Counted from the first letter of the stretch, positions 36,518 through 46,249 are shown. The stretch: 64,000 nucleotides of DNA from Microcoleus sp. FACHB-1515 (GCF_014696105.1 NZ_JACJPO010000063.1:26020-90019), one strand, 5' to 3'. Numbers and translations are program-made. The notes: generated by a model not told the origin, from the sequence alone.

Positions 36518-37684
36518 CTATGTTGCAGGACGAATCAGCACGATCGGCGTTTGCTCATCGGCATTGCCTGCGGGATTGCTCAGCAAGGCTTTCTCTAGCA
36601 GTCCGGGCGGAATTTTAGATGAACCTGCTAGAACTTTGACGGCTTTGAGGTCGTTCACATCGACGATCGCCGCCAACAGTCCGGTTTCCCGTTCAATCTC
36701 GTCCACGACTTCTTGAGGATTCTCTGGCCCCAACACAATGAACTGATCGTAAGGCGGCAGCGTTCCCGTCACGTCGTCAATCAGCCGCGCCTGCTCTCCG
36801 GCCAGCTGATAGAAAACGCCGGGCTTGCCGAGAACTTTGGCGATCGCTCCCACCGCAAACGCGCCAAACACCCGCCACGCGCCGACAATATCCACCAAGG
36901 TTTGCATTCCACAAGCCGTTGCCAAGCTCGATGTCGGCAAAAAGTAGTAGCACAAACGTTTCGCCAGCCATCCGGGGTTGACCGTTGTGGGGTGATGGAA
37001 GCGCTCTTGCATGATGGCGATCGGTGTTTCTCCGATCGTCACCACGTCTCCGGGTTTGGCATGAGGCGACACGTAGCGCTGCACAACCGACACGGGATCG
37101 TCTAGATGCGTCAGCAGATGCGTGTAGATTGGCATCACGTCGCCCGCTTCGGTCGATCGCCACTTTTCCGGCGCATCGGGATCGGGAAACTTCAGCGGCA
37201 CGATCGCATGACGGGTTTTGGGAATGCGGCCTTCTGGCCCATAGGTGATGTAGTGAATTTGAATCCAGGCGGTTTGAAGCTGGTCAAGCTGGTCGCCTGT
37301 CAGGTCGATCGCCACTTCCAGCTTGGTTGTCTTCCGCAATTTGACGATGTAGGCAAACCAGTAGCCATCCGGTCTTGCAGCAGCGTCAGGATGATGAGGT
37401 GTGATTTGCACCTGAGTTTTGATTCCGTCGATGCTGGCGCGAGAGAGCAGCGTTACTTTGGCTTCAACTTCAGGAATAAAAATTTCTTGGCGCGGAGTGC
37501 GGTTTTGCAGTTCCAGCTTTCCGACCAGCCGATAGTGACGGGGATCGCTGGAGTCAAGCTGCCAGTCGCCCGCTGTCATGTGCAGATCGTTTCCGGGACG
37601 CTGCCGATATTGCCGCTCGATCAGGGCAACGCTGCCGCCTGCGAGTGCAACTGCGATCGCCAGTCCCGTCGCTACTATGCTCAC
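36518..37684 (-). CDS. coenzyme F420:L-glutamate ligase (CofE)-like protein with a membrane anchor
   Basis: 388 aa from the GTG at 37684, chosen because AAGG stands upstream; a longer frame to 37747 would start without a site. A transmembrane segment (IVATGLAIAVALAGGSVALI) comes first. A beta-rich region (about 45-190) of unknown role follows. The C-terminal half has the CofE-type GDVVTIGETPIAIMQ and PHDQFIVLGPENPQEVVDEI-like blocks. Cyanobacteria are not known to need F420 widely, and this group is usually annotated as a gamma-glutamyl ligase on homology alone. It precedes the GNAT and ruvX genes. I am unsure of the reaction. Confidence 0.75.
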   Translation of the reverse strand: MSIVATGLAIAVALAGGSVALIERQYRQRPGNDLHMTAGDWQLDSSDPRHYRLVGKLELQNRTPRQEIFIPEVEAKVTLLSRASIDGIKTQVQITPHHPDAAARPDGYWFAYIVKLRKTTKLEVAIDLTGDQLDQLQTAWIQIHYITYGPEGRIPKTRHAIVPLKFPDPDAPEKWRSTEAGDVMPIYTHLLTHLDDPVSVVQRYVSPHAKPGDVVTIGETPIAIMQERFHHPTTVNPGWLAKRLCYYFLPTSSLATACGMQTLVDIVGAWRVFGAFAVGAIAKVLGKPGVFYQLAGEQARLIDDVTGTLPPYDQFIVLGPENPQEVVDEIERETGLLAAIVDVNDLKAVKVLAGSSKIPPGLLEKALLSNPAGNADEQTPIVLIRPAT

Positions 37685-38009
37685 CTGCTCACCCTTATTG
37701 TGAAACTGCTCTCTAGCCAGACTACCGGACTCGTGGCGCGTGTGCAAAAAGTTTAAGAGATTCTATTTTTATCGCGTTTGGGGCAAATCGAATGGAGAAA
37801 TCGATCGTACCCTCTAGAGTTTTTAGTAATACTTTGTAACAATAATACGGGTAATCCTGCAAACAAAAGTTTTCGCGATCGGCTTTAGCCCCTACACTAG
37901 ACACCAGCTAAAGCTCTCAGCAGTAACGGCTGCTTGCAGGCATATTCGATCGGTTTGAAACTCTGCGGTGGAGCGGGTTGTGAGCATTTCAAGTTCTGGG
38001 GATTCCGTA

Positions 38010-38930
38010 ATGAAACGACTGGCTAGGGTTGAGCAATTCTGCCTAATAGGTCACGTAATGTCCTTGCTGTTTGGGCTGGCAGGGCTGCTGCTGGTGCTGC
38101 CCAATCCGCGATTTATTGCGGCCTTGCCGCCGTTTGGTCAGCAGGCGTTTGGCCTGAGTATGTCGGGCGGCGGCGTGGTTTACATTCTGCTGGGTGCGAT
38201 CACCGTTGCCGTTTATGCCTATCGCGTTTTGGGCTTGCGGCACTGGCTGACGTTCATGCTGCCCGCCGTCTTCCTCTCAGCCGGAAGCGAACTGCTCGGA
38301 ACCAGCACAGGTTTTCCCTTCGGTCACTATCAGTATCTCAGCGGCTTGGGCTACAAAATCGCTGGACTTGTGCCATTCACCATTCCGCTCTCCTGGTTCT
38401 ACGTCGGCATGTCTACTTATGTGCTGGGACGAGCCGCACTGGAAGCCAAAGGCGTGAAAGGCTGGGTGAAAATCGTCGGATCGATCGCCCTCGGCGCACT
38501 GTTTCTCACCGCTTGGGACTTTGTTCTCGATCCGGCCATGAGCCAAGCGCCCTATCCGTTCTGGTCATTTCAAGATGTGGGCGAGTTCTTTGGAATGCCC
38601 TATCGCAACATTACAGGCTGGCTCGGTACAGGCATCCTCTTTATGTCGGTCGCCAGCTTGTTTTGGGGTAAGGCTGACCTGAAGCTAACGCGATCGCAAC
38701 TCTGGACGCCCTTGCTGGTCTACCTGGTCAATTTCGCATTTGGTGCAGTGATTACGATCGCTGAACTCGATGTCCGCTACTGGATTCCAACTTTGCTGAG
38801 CATCTTGGTTGGCGTTGTACCTGCGATCGTTTGCTGGAGCCTTGCCAAACCGAAGACCAGCAGCGAGGCGATCGTGCTGCCGATCGAAACCGAATCTTCT
38901 GAAACTGAAAATAAGCGCGTCGCCGTTTAA
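38010..38930 (+). CDS. cruF: carotenoid 1',2'-hydratase CruF
   Basis: 306 aa from the ATG at 38010; a GTG at 37968 would add 14 residues. About seven or eight transmembrane segments, with SAGSELLGTSTGFPFGHYQY, LVPFTIPLSWFYVGMSTYVL, and AWDFVLDPAMSQAPYPFWSF, patterns typical of the CruF family. CruF hydrates the psi end of gamma-carotene-type carotenoids to give the 1'-hydroxyl that is later glycosylated, a step toward myxol glycosides. Its partner CruG follows 97 bp downstream, the standard cyanobacterial arrangement. Confidence 0.93.
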   Translation: MKRLARVEQFCLIGHVMSLLFGLAGLLLVLPNPRFIAALPPFGQQAFGLSMSGGGVVYILLGAITVAVYAYRVLGLRHWLTFMLPAVFLSAGSELLGTSTGFPFGHYQYLSGLGYKIAGLVPFTIPLSWFYVGMSTYVLGRAALEAKGVKGWVKIVGSIALGALFLTAWDFVLDPAMSQAPYPFWSFQDVGEFFGMPYRNITGWLGTGILFMSVASLFWGKADLKLTRSQLWTPLLVYLVNFAFGAVITIAELDVRYWIPTLLSILVGVVPAIVCWSLAKPKTSSEAIVLPIETESSETENKRVAV

Positions 38931-38972
38931 GTTTCGCCAATCTTTCAATTCTTGCCAATCGAACGACAATTG

Positions 38973-39011
38973 CAGAACACGGGGATTGAAGCTCTCAGTT
39001 CCCGTGTTCTG
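38973..39011 (+). other. hairpin in the cruF-cruG spacer
   Basis: CAGAACACGGG (38973-38983) and CCCGTGTTCTG (39001-39011) form a perfect 11-bp stem with a 17-base loop. No T tract follows; AAGG of the cruG ribosome-binding site lies about five bases after it. It may stabilise the cruF mRNA or set the expression ratio of the two genes. Confidence 0.6.
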
Positions 39012-39027
39012 CTGATAAGGATGCACT

Positions 39028-40233
39028 GTGGAAAGCTCATCGGTTGAAAACTTATTTGTGAGTGTGATCGCGATCGTCCTCTTGGTGATTCAGATTCCCA
39101 CTGTCGCGATTCTCCTGTCTCGGTTGCTTAAGGGGCCAGGACGCTATCCGCCCTTAACCCCAAAAGTCGCGCCGCCTGAGTTACTCGGCACAGTGAGCAT
39201 TGTTGTTCCAACGCTCAATGAAGCGGAACGGATTTCGCCTTGTTTAGCTGGCCTGACTCGTCAAGGGCATGAGGTGCGAGAAGTCGTTGTGGTGGACAGT
39301 CGATCGCAAGATGGTACCGTTGATCTGGTCAAAGCTGCTGCCCAGCGCGATCCCCGCTTTCGCGTCATGACCGATGATCCGTTGCCGCCAGGCTGGGTCG
39401 GTCGGCCTTGGGCGTTGCACAACGGCTTTTTGCACAGCAGCGATCGCAGCACTTGGGTTTTAGGAATCGATGCCGACACCCAGCCGCAGCCCGGACTGGT
39501 TGCCAGCGTTGTCGCCACTGCCGAAGCGGAAGGTTACGATCTGCTCTCACTTGCCCCGCAGTTCATCCTCAAATATCCCGGTGAACTTTGCCTCCAGCCT
39601 GCCTTGCTGATGACGTTGCTTTACCGCTTTGGGCCAGCCGGAGCCAGCGTTGGCGGAGCCGATCGCATCATGGCAAACGGTCAGTGTTTCCTCAGCCGTC
39701 GATCGCTGCTCTCGGAATTAGGCGGCTACAGCAGCGCTCGCGATTCGTTCTGCGATGATGTCACCCTCGCCCGCAATGCCGCTCATCACGGCGCAAAAGT
39801 CGGATTCTTTGACGGGTCACAAATTCTCAAAGTGCGAATGTACGAAGGAGCGGCGGAAACTTGGCGGGAATGGGGGCGATCGCTCGATCTCAAAGACGCC
39901 TGCACGGTCAGTCAGAAGTGGGGCGATGTCGCATTTTTGTTTGCCGTCCAGGGAATTCCGCTCTTAGCCTTTGTCGGACTAGCGATCGCATGGCTGACCG
40001 GGATTCAGACGCTCCCCGTTCTCGCTGCTCTTGTTGTCAACGTGATTTTACTAATCATTCGGTTTGGAATGCTGCTGGCGATTCAGTCTTCCTACGATCG
40101 ATCGCAATCTCCGCTACCCTGGATATTCTGGCTGTCGCCGCTGGCCGACCCGCTAGCGGTTGTGCGGATTTTAATCTCGTCGATTCAAACTCCCAAGCAG
40201 TGGCGCGGTCGCAGCTATTCTTCAGTAAAGTGA
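39028..40233 (+). CDS. cruG: carotenoid 2-O-glycosyltransferase CruG
   Basis: 401 aa starting at a GTG with AAGG ten bases upstream. A membrane helix at the N-terminus (LFVSVIAIVLLVIQIPTVAI) precedes a family-2 glycosyltransferase domain: SIVVPTLNEAERISPCLAGL, VVVDSRSQDGT, WVLGIDADTQPQ (the DxD metal site), and the GGADRIMANGQCFLSRR and FCDDVTLAR acceptor-side elements. Two or three membrane helices close the protein. CruG adds a sugar to the 2' position of myxol-type carotenoids. The next gene (ZIP transporter) overlaps its stop by one base (TGATG), which hints at coupling. Confidence 0.93.
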   Translation: MESSSVENLFVSVIAIVLLVIQIPTVAILLSRLLKGPGRYPPLTPKVAPPELLGTVSIVVPTLNEAERISPCLAGLTRQGHEVREVVVVDSRSQDGTVDLVKAAAQRDPRFRVMTDDPLPPGWVGRPWALHNGFLHSSDRSTWVLGIDADTQPQPGLVASVVATAEAEGYDLLSLAPQFILKYPGELCLQPALLMTLLYRFGPAGASVGGADRIMANGQCFLSRRSLLSELGGYSSARDSFCDDVTLARNAAHHGAKVGFFDGSQILKVRMYEGAAETWREWGRSLDLKDACTVSQKWGDVAFLFAVQGIPLLAFVGLAIAWLTGIQTLPVLAALVVNVILLIIRFGMLLAIQSSYDRSQSPLPWIFWLSPLADPLAVVRILISSIQTPKQWRGRSYSSVK

Positions 40234-41015
40234 TGTTTGAGCATGTTTCACCCGTCACAGCGGGACTGATTGGAAGTGCGATCGCAGGCTTCGGCACCAG
40301 CGTCGGCGCATTTCCCGTTTTGTTCATTCGCCGCGTCACGCCCAACGTTCAAGGTGTGATGCTCGGCTTTGGTGCAGGCGTGATGCTCGCAGCCTCCGCC
40401 TTCTCATTGATTATTCCGGGCATTGAGGCAGCAGAAGCAAGCGGCGGGCGAACGAATGCGGCTTTGCTGGTTGGCTTGGGCGTGATGCTGGGCAGCATCT
40501 TCCTGTGGCTGGCAAATCACTACTTTCCACATGAACATTTTGTGAAGGGGCGCGAAGGCAGCAGTGCGGCAAACCTCAAGCGCGTCTGGCTGTTCATCTT
40601 GGCAATCACGATTCACAACTTTCCCGAAGGTTTAGCGGTCGGCGTGGGCTTTGGCGGTGACGATGCGGCGGCGGGTGTGGCGCTGGCGATCGGCATCGGC
40701 CTCCAGAATATGCCGGAAGGTTTGGTGGTCGCGCTTTCTTTGATTACCGAGAACTACCGCAGACGCGAAGCGCTTTTGGTGAGTACCCTGACCGGACTGG
40801 TAGAACCGATCGGCGGCTTGATTGGAGCCGGAGCGGTTGCGCTTGTTCAGCCGATTTTTCCGATCGCGATGGGTTTCGCGGCAGGCGCAATGCTGTTTGT
40901 GATTAGCGATGAAATCATTCCAGAATCTCACCGTCACGGCTACGAAAAAGCCGGAACCGCAGGCGTGATGATTGGATTTGTGTTAATGATGTTTCTTGAT
41001 GTCGCGTTGGGATAG
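40233..41015 (+). CDS. ZIP-family metal transporter
   Basis: 260 aa from the ATG at 40233, which overlaps the cruG stop codon by one base; a far upstream start would overlap cruG out of frame and is rejected. Eight predicted membrane helices. Helices 4 and 5 carry the ZIP metal-binding motifs ITIHNFPEGLAVGVGFG and GLQNMPEGLVVALSLI. It probably imports Zn2+ or another divalent metal into the cytoplasm. Compared with the GufA subfamily, the length and motifs fit well. Co-transcription with cruF and cruG is likely from the overlap but has no obvious functional reason. Confidence 0.92.
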   Translation: MFEHVSPVTAGLIGSAIAGFGTSVGAFPVLFIRRVTPNVQGVMLGFGAGVMLAASAFSLIIPGIEAAEASGGRTNAALLVGLGVMLGSIFLWLANHYFPHEHFVKGREGSSAANLKRVWLFILAITIHNFPEGLAVGVGFGGDDAAAGVALAIGIGLQNMPEGLVVALSLITENYRRREALLVSTLTGLVEPIGGLIGAGAVALVQPIFPIAMGFAAGAMLFVISDEIIPESHRHGYEKAGTAGVMIGFVLMMFLDVALG

Positions 41016-41385
41016 CGATCGCGGCGAAAAAGCGATCGTGGCGAAGAAGAAAGAAGGAGGAGCAGTTGCCAGAGAGGAACGCCACCGGAATTCCATCTCT
41101 TATTGCTAGCAGCAACCGCCTCCTCCATAGCATTCATTCACCTGTGATTAATACCGTATCAGCCGAGTTTGTCACTTCCATGATCGAGAGATGAACTTCG
41201 CGTGACAAATTTCTGGGGCAGTCCGGCGGGCACGATCGCAAATGGCTCGATCGCCTGTGCGGGCACGATACTGTCCCCACAGCCACCTTTTGCAAGGGGC
41301 AACACCAACGGTTCAATCACAGATTCCCCTCTTGAGACAGTTGTGCGAGTCGAATTGTTAGCCTTAATTAAGAGAATCTAGATTG
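41016..41385. other. intergenic region with a long imperfect hairpin (41056-41126)
   Basis: GGAGGAGCAGTTGC (41056-41069) pairs with GCAACCGCCTCCTCC (41112-41126) except for one or two bases, and a nested AGAGA/TCTCT pair lies inside. The remaining 260 bp hold no gene I can support. The hairpin could be a terminator for the ZIP gene without a T tract, or a small RNA. Confidence 0.5.
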
Positions 41386-43068
41386 GTGGATCGATCGATT
41401 CGCCGCTTAACCCTTATGTTTTCACGTTTAGTTCAAACCAGTTCCCGCCAGCGCGAAATTGCTGAAGTTGTCTTGCGTAACGGTTGGGATTATATGCGCC
41501 AACTGCTTACCGGAGGCAAAGCTGACGAGCCACGCCTGCCTACGCCAGCAGTTTTACGCAACATCCTCGTTGAGTTGGGGCCAGTCTACGTCAAGCTGGG
41601 ACAGTTGCTCAGCACACGCCCGGATTTGCTGCGACCCGAATACATCGAAACCCTGGGAACGCTGCAAGCCGAAGTGCCGCCCGTGCCCTGGGAAGATGTC
41701 GAGGTTGTGATTCGGCAGCAGCTACACCAACCGCTGGCCGAAGCATTTTCCGAAATTAACCCGATTCCGGTTGCGGCAGGATCGATCGCCCAAACCCACA
41801 AAGCCGTTTTACGCGACGGTCGCCGTGTCGCGCTCAAAGTGCAGCGTCCCGGATTGGAACAGGTGATTGATCAAGACATTTCGCTGATTCGCCTGATTGC
41901 CAACTTGGTTTCGCAAACTGAATTCGGCCAATATTACGATGTGGTGTCGCTGGCGGAAGAATTCGCGCAAGCGCTGCGAAATGAACTCAACTTCATGCAG
42001 GAAGCGGAATACACCGATCAGCTTCGCCGCAATCTTTCCACAAGCCGCTGGTTCGACGCGCAAAAGCTGGTCGTTCCCGAAATTTACTGGGATCTGACGA
42101 CTGAAAAACTGCTGGTCATGGAATGGCTAGACGGCGTTCCGCTGCTGCTGGGTAACTTTCAGGGCATCGGCTATGGCGGCGATGTGGCAGCAGAAAAGCG
42201 CGAGATCTCAACAGTGCTGCTGCGGGCATTCTTTCAGCAAATTTGTTTGGACGGCTTCTTTCACGCCGATCCCCATCCGGGCAATTTGTTTTACCTCACC
42301 GATGGCCGTGTTGCCTTGCTTGACTGCGGCATGGCCGGACGACTCGATCCGCGATCGCAACAGATCATCCTCGAACTCGTCCTCGCGATCGTCAATCTCG
42401 ACGCGCAGCGCTGTACGCAACTCACCTTGCAGCTTGCGCCGCCCGCACAACCGATTAACCGCATTCAGCTTGAGCGCGAATTCGATCGCCTTTTGCGGCA
42501 GTATTACAGCATGACGATCGCGCAGGTGAACTTCAGCAAGCTTGTTTACGAAGTGCTGCAAGTTGCCCGCAATAACAAAGTGCGAATTCCTGGAAATTTG
42601 GGACTGTGCGCCAAGGCGATCGCCAACCTCGAAGGCATCGCCCGCGCCCTTGACCCAGAATTCAACATTCCCAACAAAATTCGCCCGATGATGACTGAGG
42701 TGTTTCAGCGTCAGCTAGTTGGGGAAGCTCCGGTTGCCGCCTTGCTGCGAACCGCGCTGGATGTAAAAAATCTCTCGCTCCAGTCGCCTCGGCAAATTGA
42801 AATGCTGCTCGATCGCGTCACGTCCGAAACCTTGCAGTGGAATTTCACCATCCGCGAACTCGATCCGCTCCGCCGGACGGTTGATTCTTCGGCCAATCGC
42901 TTATCGTTTAGCATCGTGATTGGCTCGCTGATTATGGGCGCGGCGATTATCTCGTCAACTGCTCAAAATAGTCAGGTCTTTTGGGTCAGCGATGTGTTAT
43001 TTGCGGCTGCGAGTCTGGTTGGGCTGTGGCTGTTAGTAAGCATTTGGCGATCGGGCAGGCTGCGTTAA
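41386..43068 (+). CDS. ABC1/AarF/UbiB-family atypical kinase
   Basis: About 560 aa. The start is GTG 41386 or ATG 41416 ([10 protein letters not shown]); neither has a good ribosome-binding site. Family motifs in order: [16 protein letters not shown] (KxGQ), [13 protein letters not shown] (the Ala-rich loop replacing the P-loop), VALKVQRPG, the ExD signature region [21 protein letters not shown], and [10 protein letters not shown] in place of DFG. Two C-terminal membrane helices ([16 protein letters not shown] and [19 protein letters not shown]) anchor it. The family supports quinone or lipid metabolism and stress responses in plastids and cyanobacteria. Confidence 0.93.
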   Translation: MDRSIRRLTLMFSRLVQTSSRQREIAEVVLRNGWDYMRQLLTGGKADEPRLPTPAVLRNILVELGPVYVKLGQLLSTRPDLLRPEYIETLGTLQAEVPPVPWEDVEVVIRQQLHQPLAEAFSEINPIPVAAGSIAQTHKAVLRDGRRVALKVQRPGLEQVIDQDISLIRLIANLVSQTEFGQYYDVVSLAEEFAQALRNELNFMQEAEYTDQLRRNLSTSRWFDAQKLVVPEIYWDLTTEKLLVMEWLDGVPLLLGNFQGIGYGGDVAAEKREISTVLLRAFFQQICLDGFFHADPHPGNLFYLTDGRVALLDCGMAGRLDPRSQQIILELVLAIVNLDAQRCTQLTLQLAPPAQPINRIQLEREFDRLLRQYYSMTIAQVNFSKLVYEVLQVARNNKVRIPGNLGLCAKAIANLEGIARALDPEFNIPNKIRPMMTEVFQRQLVGEAPVAALLRTALDVKNLSLQSPRQIEMLLDRVTSETLQWNFTIRELDPLRRTVDSSANRLSFSIVIGSLIMGAAIISSTAQNSQVFWVSDVLFAAASLVGLWLLVSIWRSGRLR

Positions 43069-43116
43069 GGCTAAGAATTTCAATGTGTGTAATCGATCAA
43101 ACTTCATTACGACATG

Positions 43117-43146
43117 GCTACCGATCGTGACATCGCGATTGGTAGC
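43117..43146. terminator. hairpin between convergent ABC1-kinase and nuclease-like genes
   Basis: GCTACCGATCG and CGATTGGTAGC form an 11-bp stem with one mismatch around eight bases. No strong T tract is present, but the place, between two convergent genes, suits a bidirectional terminator. Confidence 0.5.
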
Positions 43147-43177
43147 AGCGATTGATGAAAACAATAATTGTACTTGT

Positions 43178-44053
43178 TCAAAACGATTGGTCGTTGTTGA
43201 ATCCCATCAGAACTAGATGTTTAACAGAGACAACATCTAGTTTGTTGATAGAAATCGTTTCTTTTCTTGCATCCAGAGGAGTGCATTCAGCAATGTAAAA
43301 ACTGATTTCTTGTCTGCTCTTAGATTTTATCGCCCTAACATAAACAGGAATCATCGGGATGTAACCTGGAACTTTACTTCTTAGTGCTAAAACAGGGTAA
43401 ACGAGCTTGTGTTTTGCTAATGATTGAAAGCTGCTAGAGGTTTTTGCTTCAACTACAAAAAGAGTCTCCTGAGAGTTGCGCCGTCCCACAAACAAAGCAT
43501 CTATTTCTACTTGACCTTTATAATGGTTCCATATCAATTCTGACTGAGAATTCGGCTTGAATTCAAACGAGAATATACCCTGTCCAGAAGCAGAAGCAGC
43601 AAGACTTTCACTTGTCTCGATATTGAGAGCATTAGCAAGAAGACCTGAAGAGATTGCAAGGTTGATTAAAGAATTTTCAGTAAGATTTGATAGAAGATTA
43701 AAGGCGAATAGCTGTCTGATAGATACATTTGGTAGAAAGATCTCTGGTTGTGTATCTTTGAAAATTATTTTGTCTATTAAGAAATACTCTGACCAATCAT
43801 CTTTATTACTTAGAGCCGCCAAAGCAAAATATGTGTTGTTGTCATTTGGGCGCGAACCAAGACGAAAAACCATGTATCCCTCCTTGCGAAGTTCCGGCTT
43901 TAGATCTTCTATCTTCTGAATGGATATATGGCTTGCCGTATTTTGAGAATTAATATGATTTGCTCTTAAATACTCCTGAAATGATCTTGGCTCTGAATAT
44001 ATAACCTTTCTTTCTCTCATCTCAAGCAGTACATTTTCAAAGATTCTACTCAT
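43178..44053 (-). CDS. PD-(D/E)XK nuclease-like protein (DUF6997-like)
   Basis: 291 aa. The C-terminal half has VEIDALFVGRRNSQETLFVVEAKTSSS, here read as the E...D...(E)xK core of the PD-(D/E)XK nuclease fold (D in EIDALF, EAK). The first half (DLKPELRKEGYMVFRLGSRPNDN) is similar to the DUF6997 family as I recall it. Base composition is lower in GC than neighbouring genes and codon use is different, a sign of horizontal transfer. It is transcribed divergently from a DUF262-HNH gene. A role as a restriction-type defence nuclease is likely, but DNA cleavage cannot be shown from sequence. Confidence 0.7.
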   Translation of the reverse strand: MSRIFENVLLEMRERKVIYSEPRSFQEYLRANHINSQNTASHISIQKIEDLKPELRKEGYMVFRLGSRPNDNNTYFALAALSNKDDWSEYFLIDKIIFKDTQPEIFLPNVSIRQLFAFNLLSNLTENSLINLAISSGLLANALNIETSESLAASASGQGIFSFEFKPNSQSELIWNHYKGQVEIDALFVGRRNSQETLFVVEAKTSSSFQSLAKHKLVYPVLALRSKVPGYIPMIPVYVRAIKSKSRQEISFYIAECTPLDARKETISINKLDVVSVKHLVLMGFNNDQSF

Positions 44054-44238
44054 ACACTCGATCGGAAGCTTGTTAAATTATATTATTCGTCCTGATTGCT
44101 CTCCAAGCCGACAATCACAGGTCGCGCCCAATCAATTCCCGACATTTGTCGGCAGGATGCCAGCAAGTCTTGCCCTGGCAAGTACAACTGCTCTATCGTT
44201 GCCAGCAATCCCCTCAGATGACAGCGGTTGGTGCGCGT

Positions 44239-46032
44239 ATGAATTCGATCATTTCCACCTTTGACATTACCAAAGAAGCCCTGCCCGATCTGCTGCTACG
44301 GATTGGGCAGGGCAAAGTCCAAATCCCCGACCTCCAGCGATCGTTTTGTTGGAGCGATGAACTAGTCGTTCAACTGCTTGCCAGCATCAGTTTGGGGTGG
44401 CCGGTCGGAGCAATCATGCTATTGGAGCAGGGCAATGGCAGTTGGAGTTTTCATCCACGATTGGTCGAGGGCGTGACACTCAAACAGCCTCCGCCGCCCA
44501 CCCATCTAATTCTCGACGGCCAACAGCGAGTCACTGCGCTGTTCATGGCGCTCTTTTCCGGCAACCCAGTCAAGATCAAAGACAAACGCACACCCAAGAC
44601 AACCGGTCGCTGGTACTACATCGACATCGCCAAGGCGCTCGATCCGCAAGTGAAGCGATCGCAAGCTATCTTGGGGTTCAACAAAAGCCGGATCAAGCAT
44701 GGCTTTGGCAGTGAGGGCAAAGCGATCGATTGCTCGACCCCGCAGAAAGAGTATGAGCTTGGTTTATTTCCAGTCGCCAGCAGCTTTCAATATGCCCAGT
44801 GGCGTAAACATTACTCGCAGCACTGGCAGTTCGACGCTGCCAAACTTGAACTGATCGATCGCTTTGAGCGCGAAGTGATCAAACGGTTTGAACACTACCA
44901 GATTCCCGTCATTCAACTCAAGCACGAATTGCCCAAGCCTGCCGTCTGTCAAGTGTTTGAATGCACCAATACGCAAGGCACAGAGCTGAACTTTTTTGAT
45001 TTAGCAACCGCCTGTTTTGCCAGTGCCGACTTCTCGTTGCGCGAAGACTGGATCAACAAAGCTCAGCGCCTCAAGCAGCATCGTGTCCTGCACGTCGTTC
45101 GTGAAACCGACTTCCTCTCCTGTGTGACGCTGGTGGCAACGCACTACCGTCGTCAGCAAGCCCTCAAAGCCGCCCTGCCACCGCAGAAGTTGCCCGCCGT
45201 CGCCTGTAGTCGTGAAGAAGTGTTGAATCTGTCGGTTGAGCAGTATAAGCGTCATGCCGATGCCGTAGCGGTAGGCTACGAAGAAGCCGCCCGATTTCTG
45301 CACGGGCAACGGATTGTTTTGCCAGAAGATGTGCCCTACCAAATCCAATTGGTTGCGTTAGCCGCCATCTTGACAGTGATTGGCTACCCGCACGAATCGC
45401 AGCGATCGCGCCTAGAGCAGTGGTTTTGGTGTGGCGCTTGCACCGCCTCCTACACCTCCTGGCACGAAGCCCGTGCTGCCCGCGACATGCTCGAAGTTCC
45501 CAGTTGGCTGGTGAATGGTGGAGTAATGCCGACGACGATCAGCGATGCGCTTTTCAACACCAACCGTTTGCTCAACGTACAACGGCGTCATGGAGCCGTA
45601 TACAAGAGCCTCAGCGCCCTACTGCGGAAGCAGGGGGCGATCGACTTTGCGACTGGAGAAGCCCTGTTGGATGTACGGCACTACGATGATCCGATCGAAT
45701 CGCACCACATTTTTCCGGTTGCCTACTGTAAGCAGCAGGCGATCCCGGTGGCGCAATATCACTGCTTAGTCAACCGCACCCCCTTATCCCGCCTGAGCAA
45801 TCAAAAAATCGGTGGCAAAGCGCCCAGCGAGTATTTGCGATCACTGGAGGTAGAGGGCATTGCCCGATCGCACCTGATTGAACCCGAAACGATGTGGAAT
45901 GATGACTTTGACGCATTTCTATCCACCCGCACCCAAAACTTGCTGACCCTAGTGAGTCAGGTCATGGGCAAGGCACCTGCCGGTGCCCGTCTCGAAATTG
46001 CCCCGCCGCCCCCAAACCGAGAAAGTGCCTGA
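44239..46032 (+). CDS. DUF262-domain protein with C-terminal HNH nuclease
   Basis: 597 aa from the ATG at 44239 (MNSIISTFDITKEALPDLLL); a longer reading to 44146 has no ribosome-binding site. The N-terminal DUF262 (GmrS-like) domain has VQIPDLQRSFCWSDELVVQL and LILDGQQRVTALFMALF, the DGQQR motif being the ParB-like signature. The C-terminal third carries an HNH-type site, DDPIESHHIFPVAYC and NRTPLSRLSNQKIG. This is the architecture of GmrSD/BrxU-type enzymes, usually anti-phage nucleases of type IV restriction that cut modified DNA. The divergent PD-(D/E)XK-like gene strengthens a defence reading. Confidence 0.88.
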   Translation: MNSIISTFDITKEALPDLLLRIGQGKVQIPDLQRSFCWSDELVVQLLASISLGWPVGAIMLLEQGNGSWSFHPRLVEGVTLKQPPPPTHLILDGQQRVTALFMALFSGNPVKIKDKRTPKTTGRWYYIDIAKALDPQVKRSQAILGFNKSRIKHGFGSEGKAIDCSTPQKEYELGLFPVASSFQYAQWRKHYSQHWQFDAAKLELIDRFEREVIKRFEHYQIPVIQLKHELPKPAVCQVFECTNTQGTELNFFDLATACFASADFSLREDWINKAQRLKQHRVLHVVRETDFLSCVTLVATHYRRQQALKAALPPQKLPAVACSREEVLNLSVEQYKRHADAVAVGYEEAARFLHGQRIVLPEDVPYQIQLVALAAILTVIGYPHESQRSRLEQWFWCGACTASYTSWHEARAARDMLEVPSWLVNGGVMPTTISDALFNTNRLLNVQRRHGAVYKSLSALLRKQGAIDFATGEALLDVRHYDDPIESHHIFPVAYCKQQAIPVAQYHCLVNRTPLSRLSNQKIGGKAPSEYLRSLEVEGIARSHLIEPETMWNDDFDAFLSTRTQNLLTLVSQVMGKAPAGARLEIAPPPPNRESA

Positions 46033-46054
46033 CTGCTGATACTCAATGTCGCCT

Positions 46055-46249
46055 CTAAACTTCCCTGAACCCACGCAAGGCAGATGGCGCGACAAACCAA
46101 CTTCTCAAGATCGCGGCTTGCTCCGCGTTCAGGGTCGTTAAATCGATCGCTGTAGGAAACAGGGACTGGTCGGCTGAATTCGCCCATTCCACCTCGCAAC
46201 TAACTCGTCCACTGCCAAACGGTATCAAACACAACACAACATCCTTCAA
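46055..46249 (-). CDS. short possible coding region, unknown function
   Basis: A 64-residue open frame with TTG start and no ATG: it includes SGRVSCEVEWANSADQSLFP, DLTTLNAEQAAILRSWF and ALRGFREV. It has coding-like amino-acid content, but the start is weak and the frame may be a remnant of a larger gene. It lies between the DUF262-HNH gene and an FkbM methyltransferase. Confidence 0.25.
   Translation of the reverse strand: MKDVVLCLIPFGSGRVSCEVEWANSADQSLFPTAIDLTTLNAEQAAILRSWFVAPSALRGFREV

Noticed and set aside
39861..40232. An in-frame upstream extension of the ZIP transporter through cruG
   Set aside because: The residues are not transporter-like and run antiparallel in frame to the conserved cruG coding sequence; the ATG at 40233 with its TGATG junction is the better start.
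40940..41137. Minus-strand frame with MNAMEEAVAASNKRW
   Set aside because: It overlaps the end of the ZIP gene, has no clear ribosome-binding site, and follows the arms of the 41056 hairpin, so it is likely an accident of the inverted repeat.
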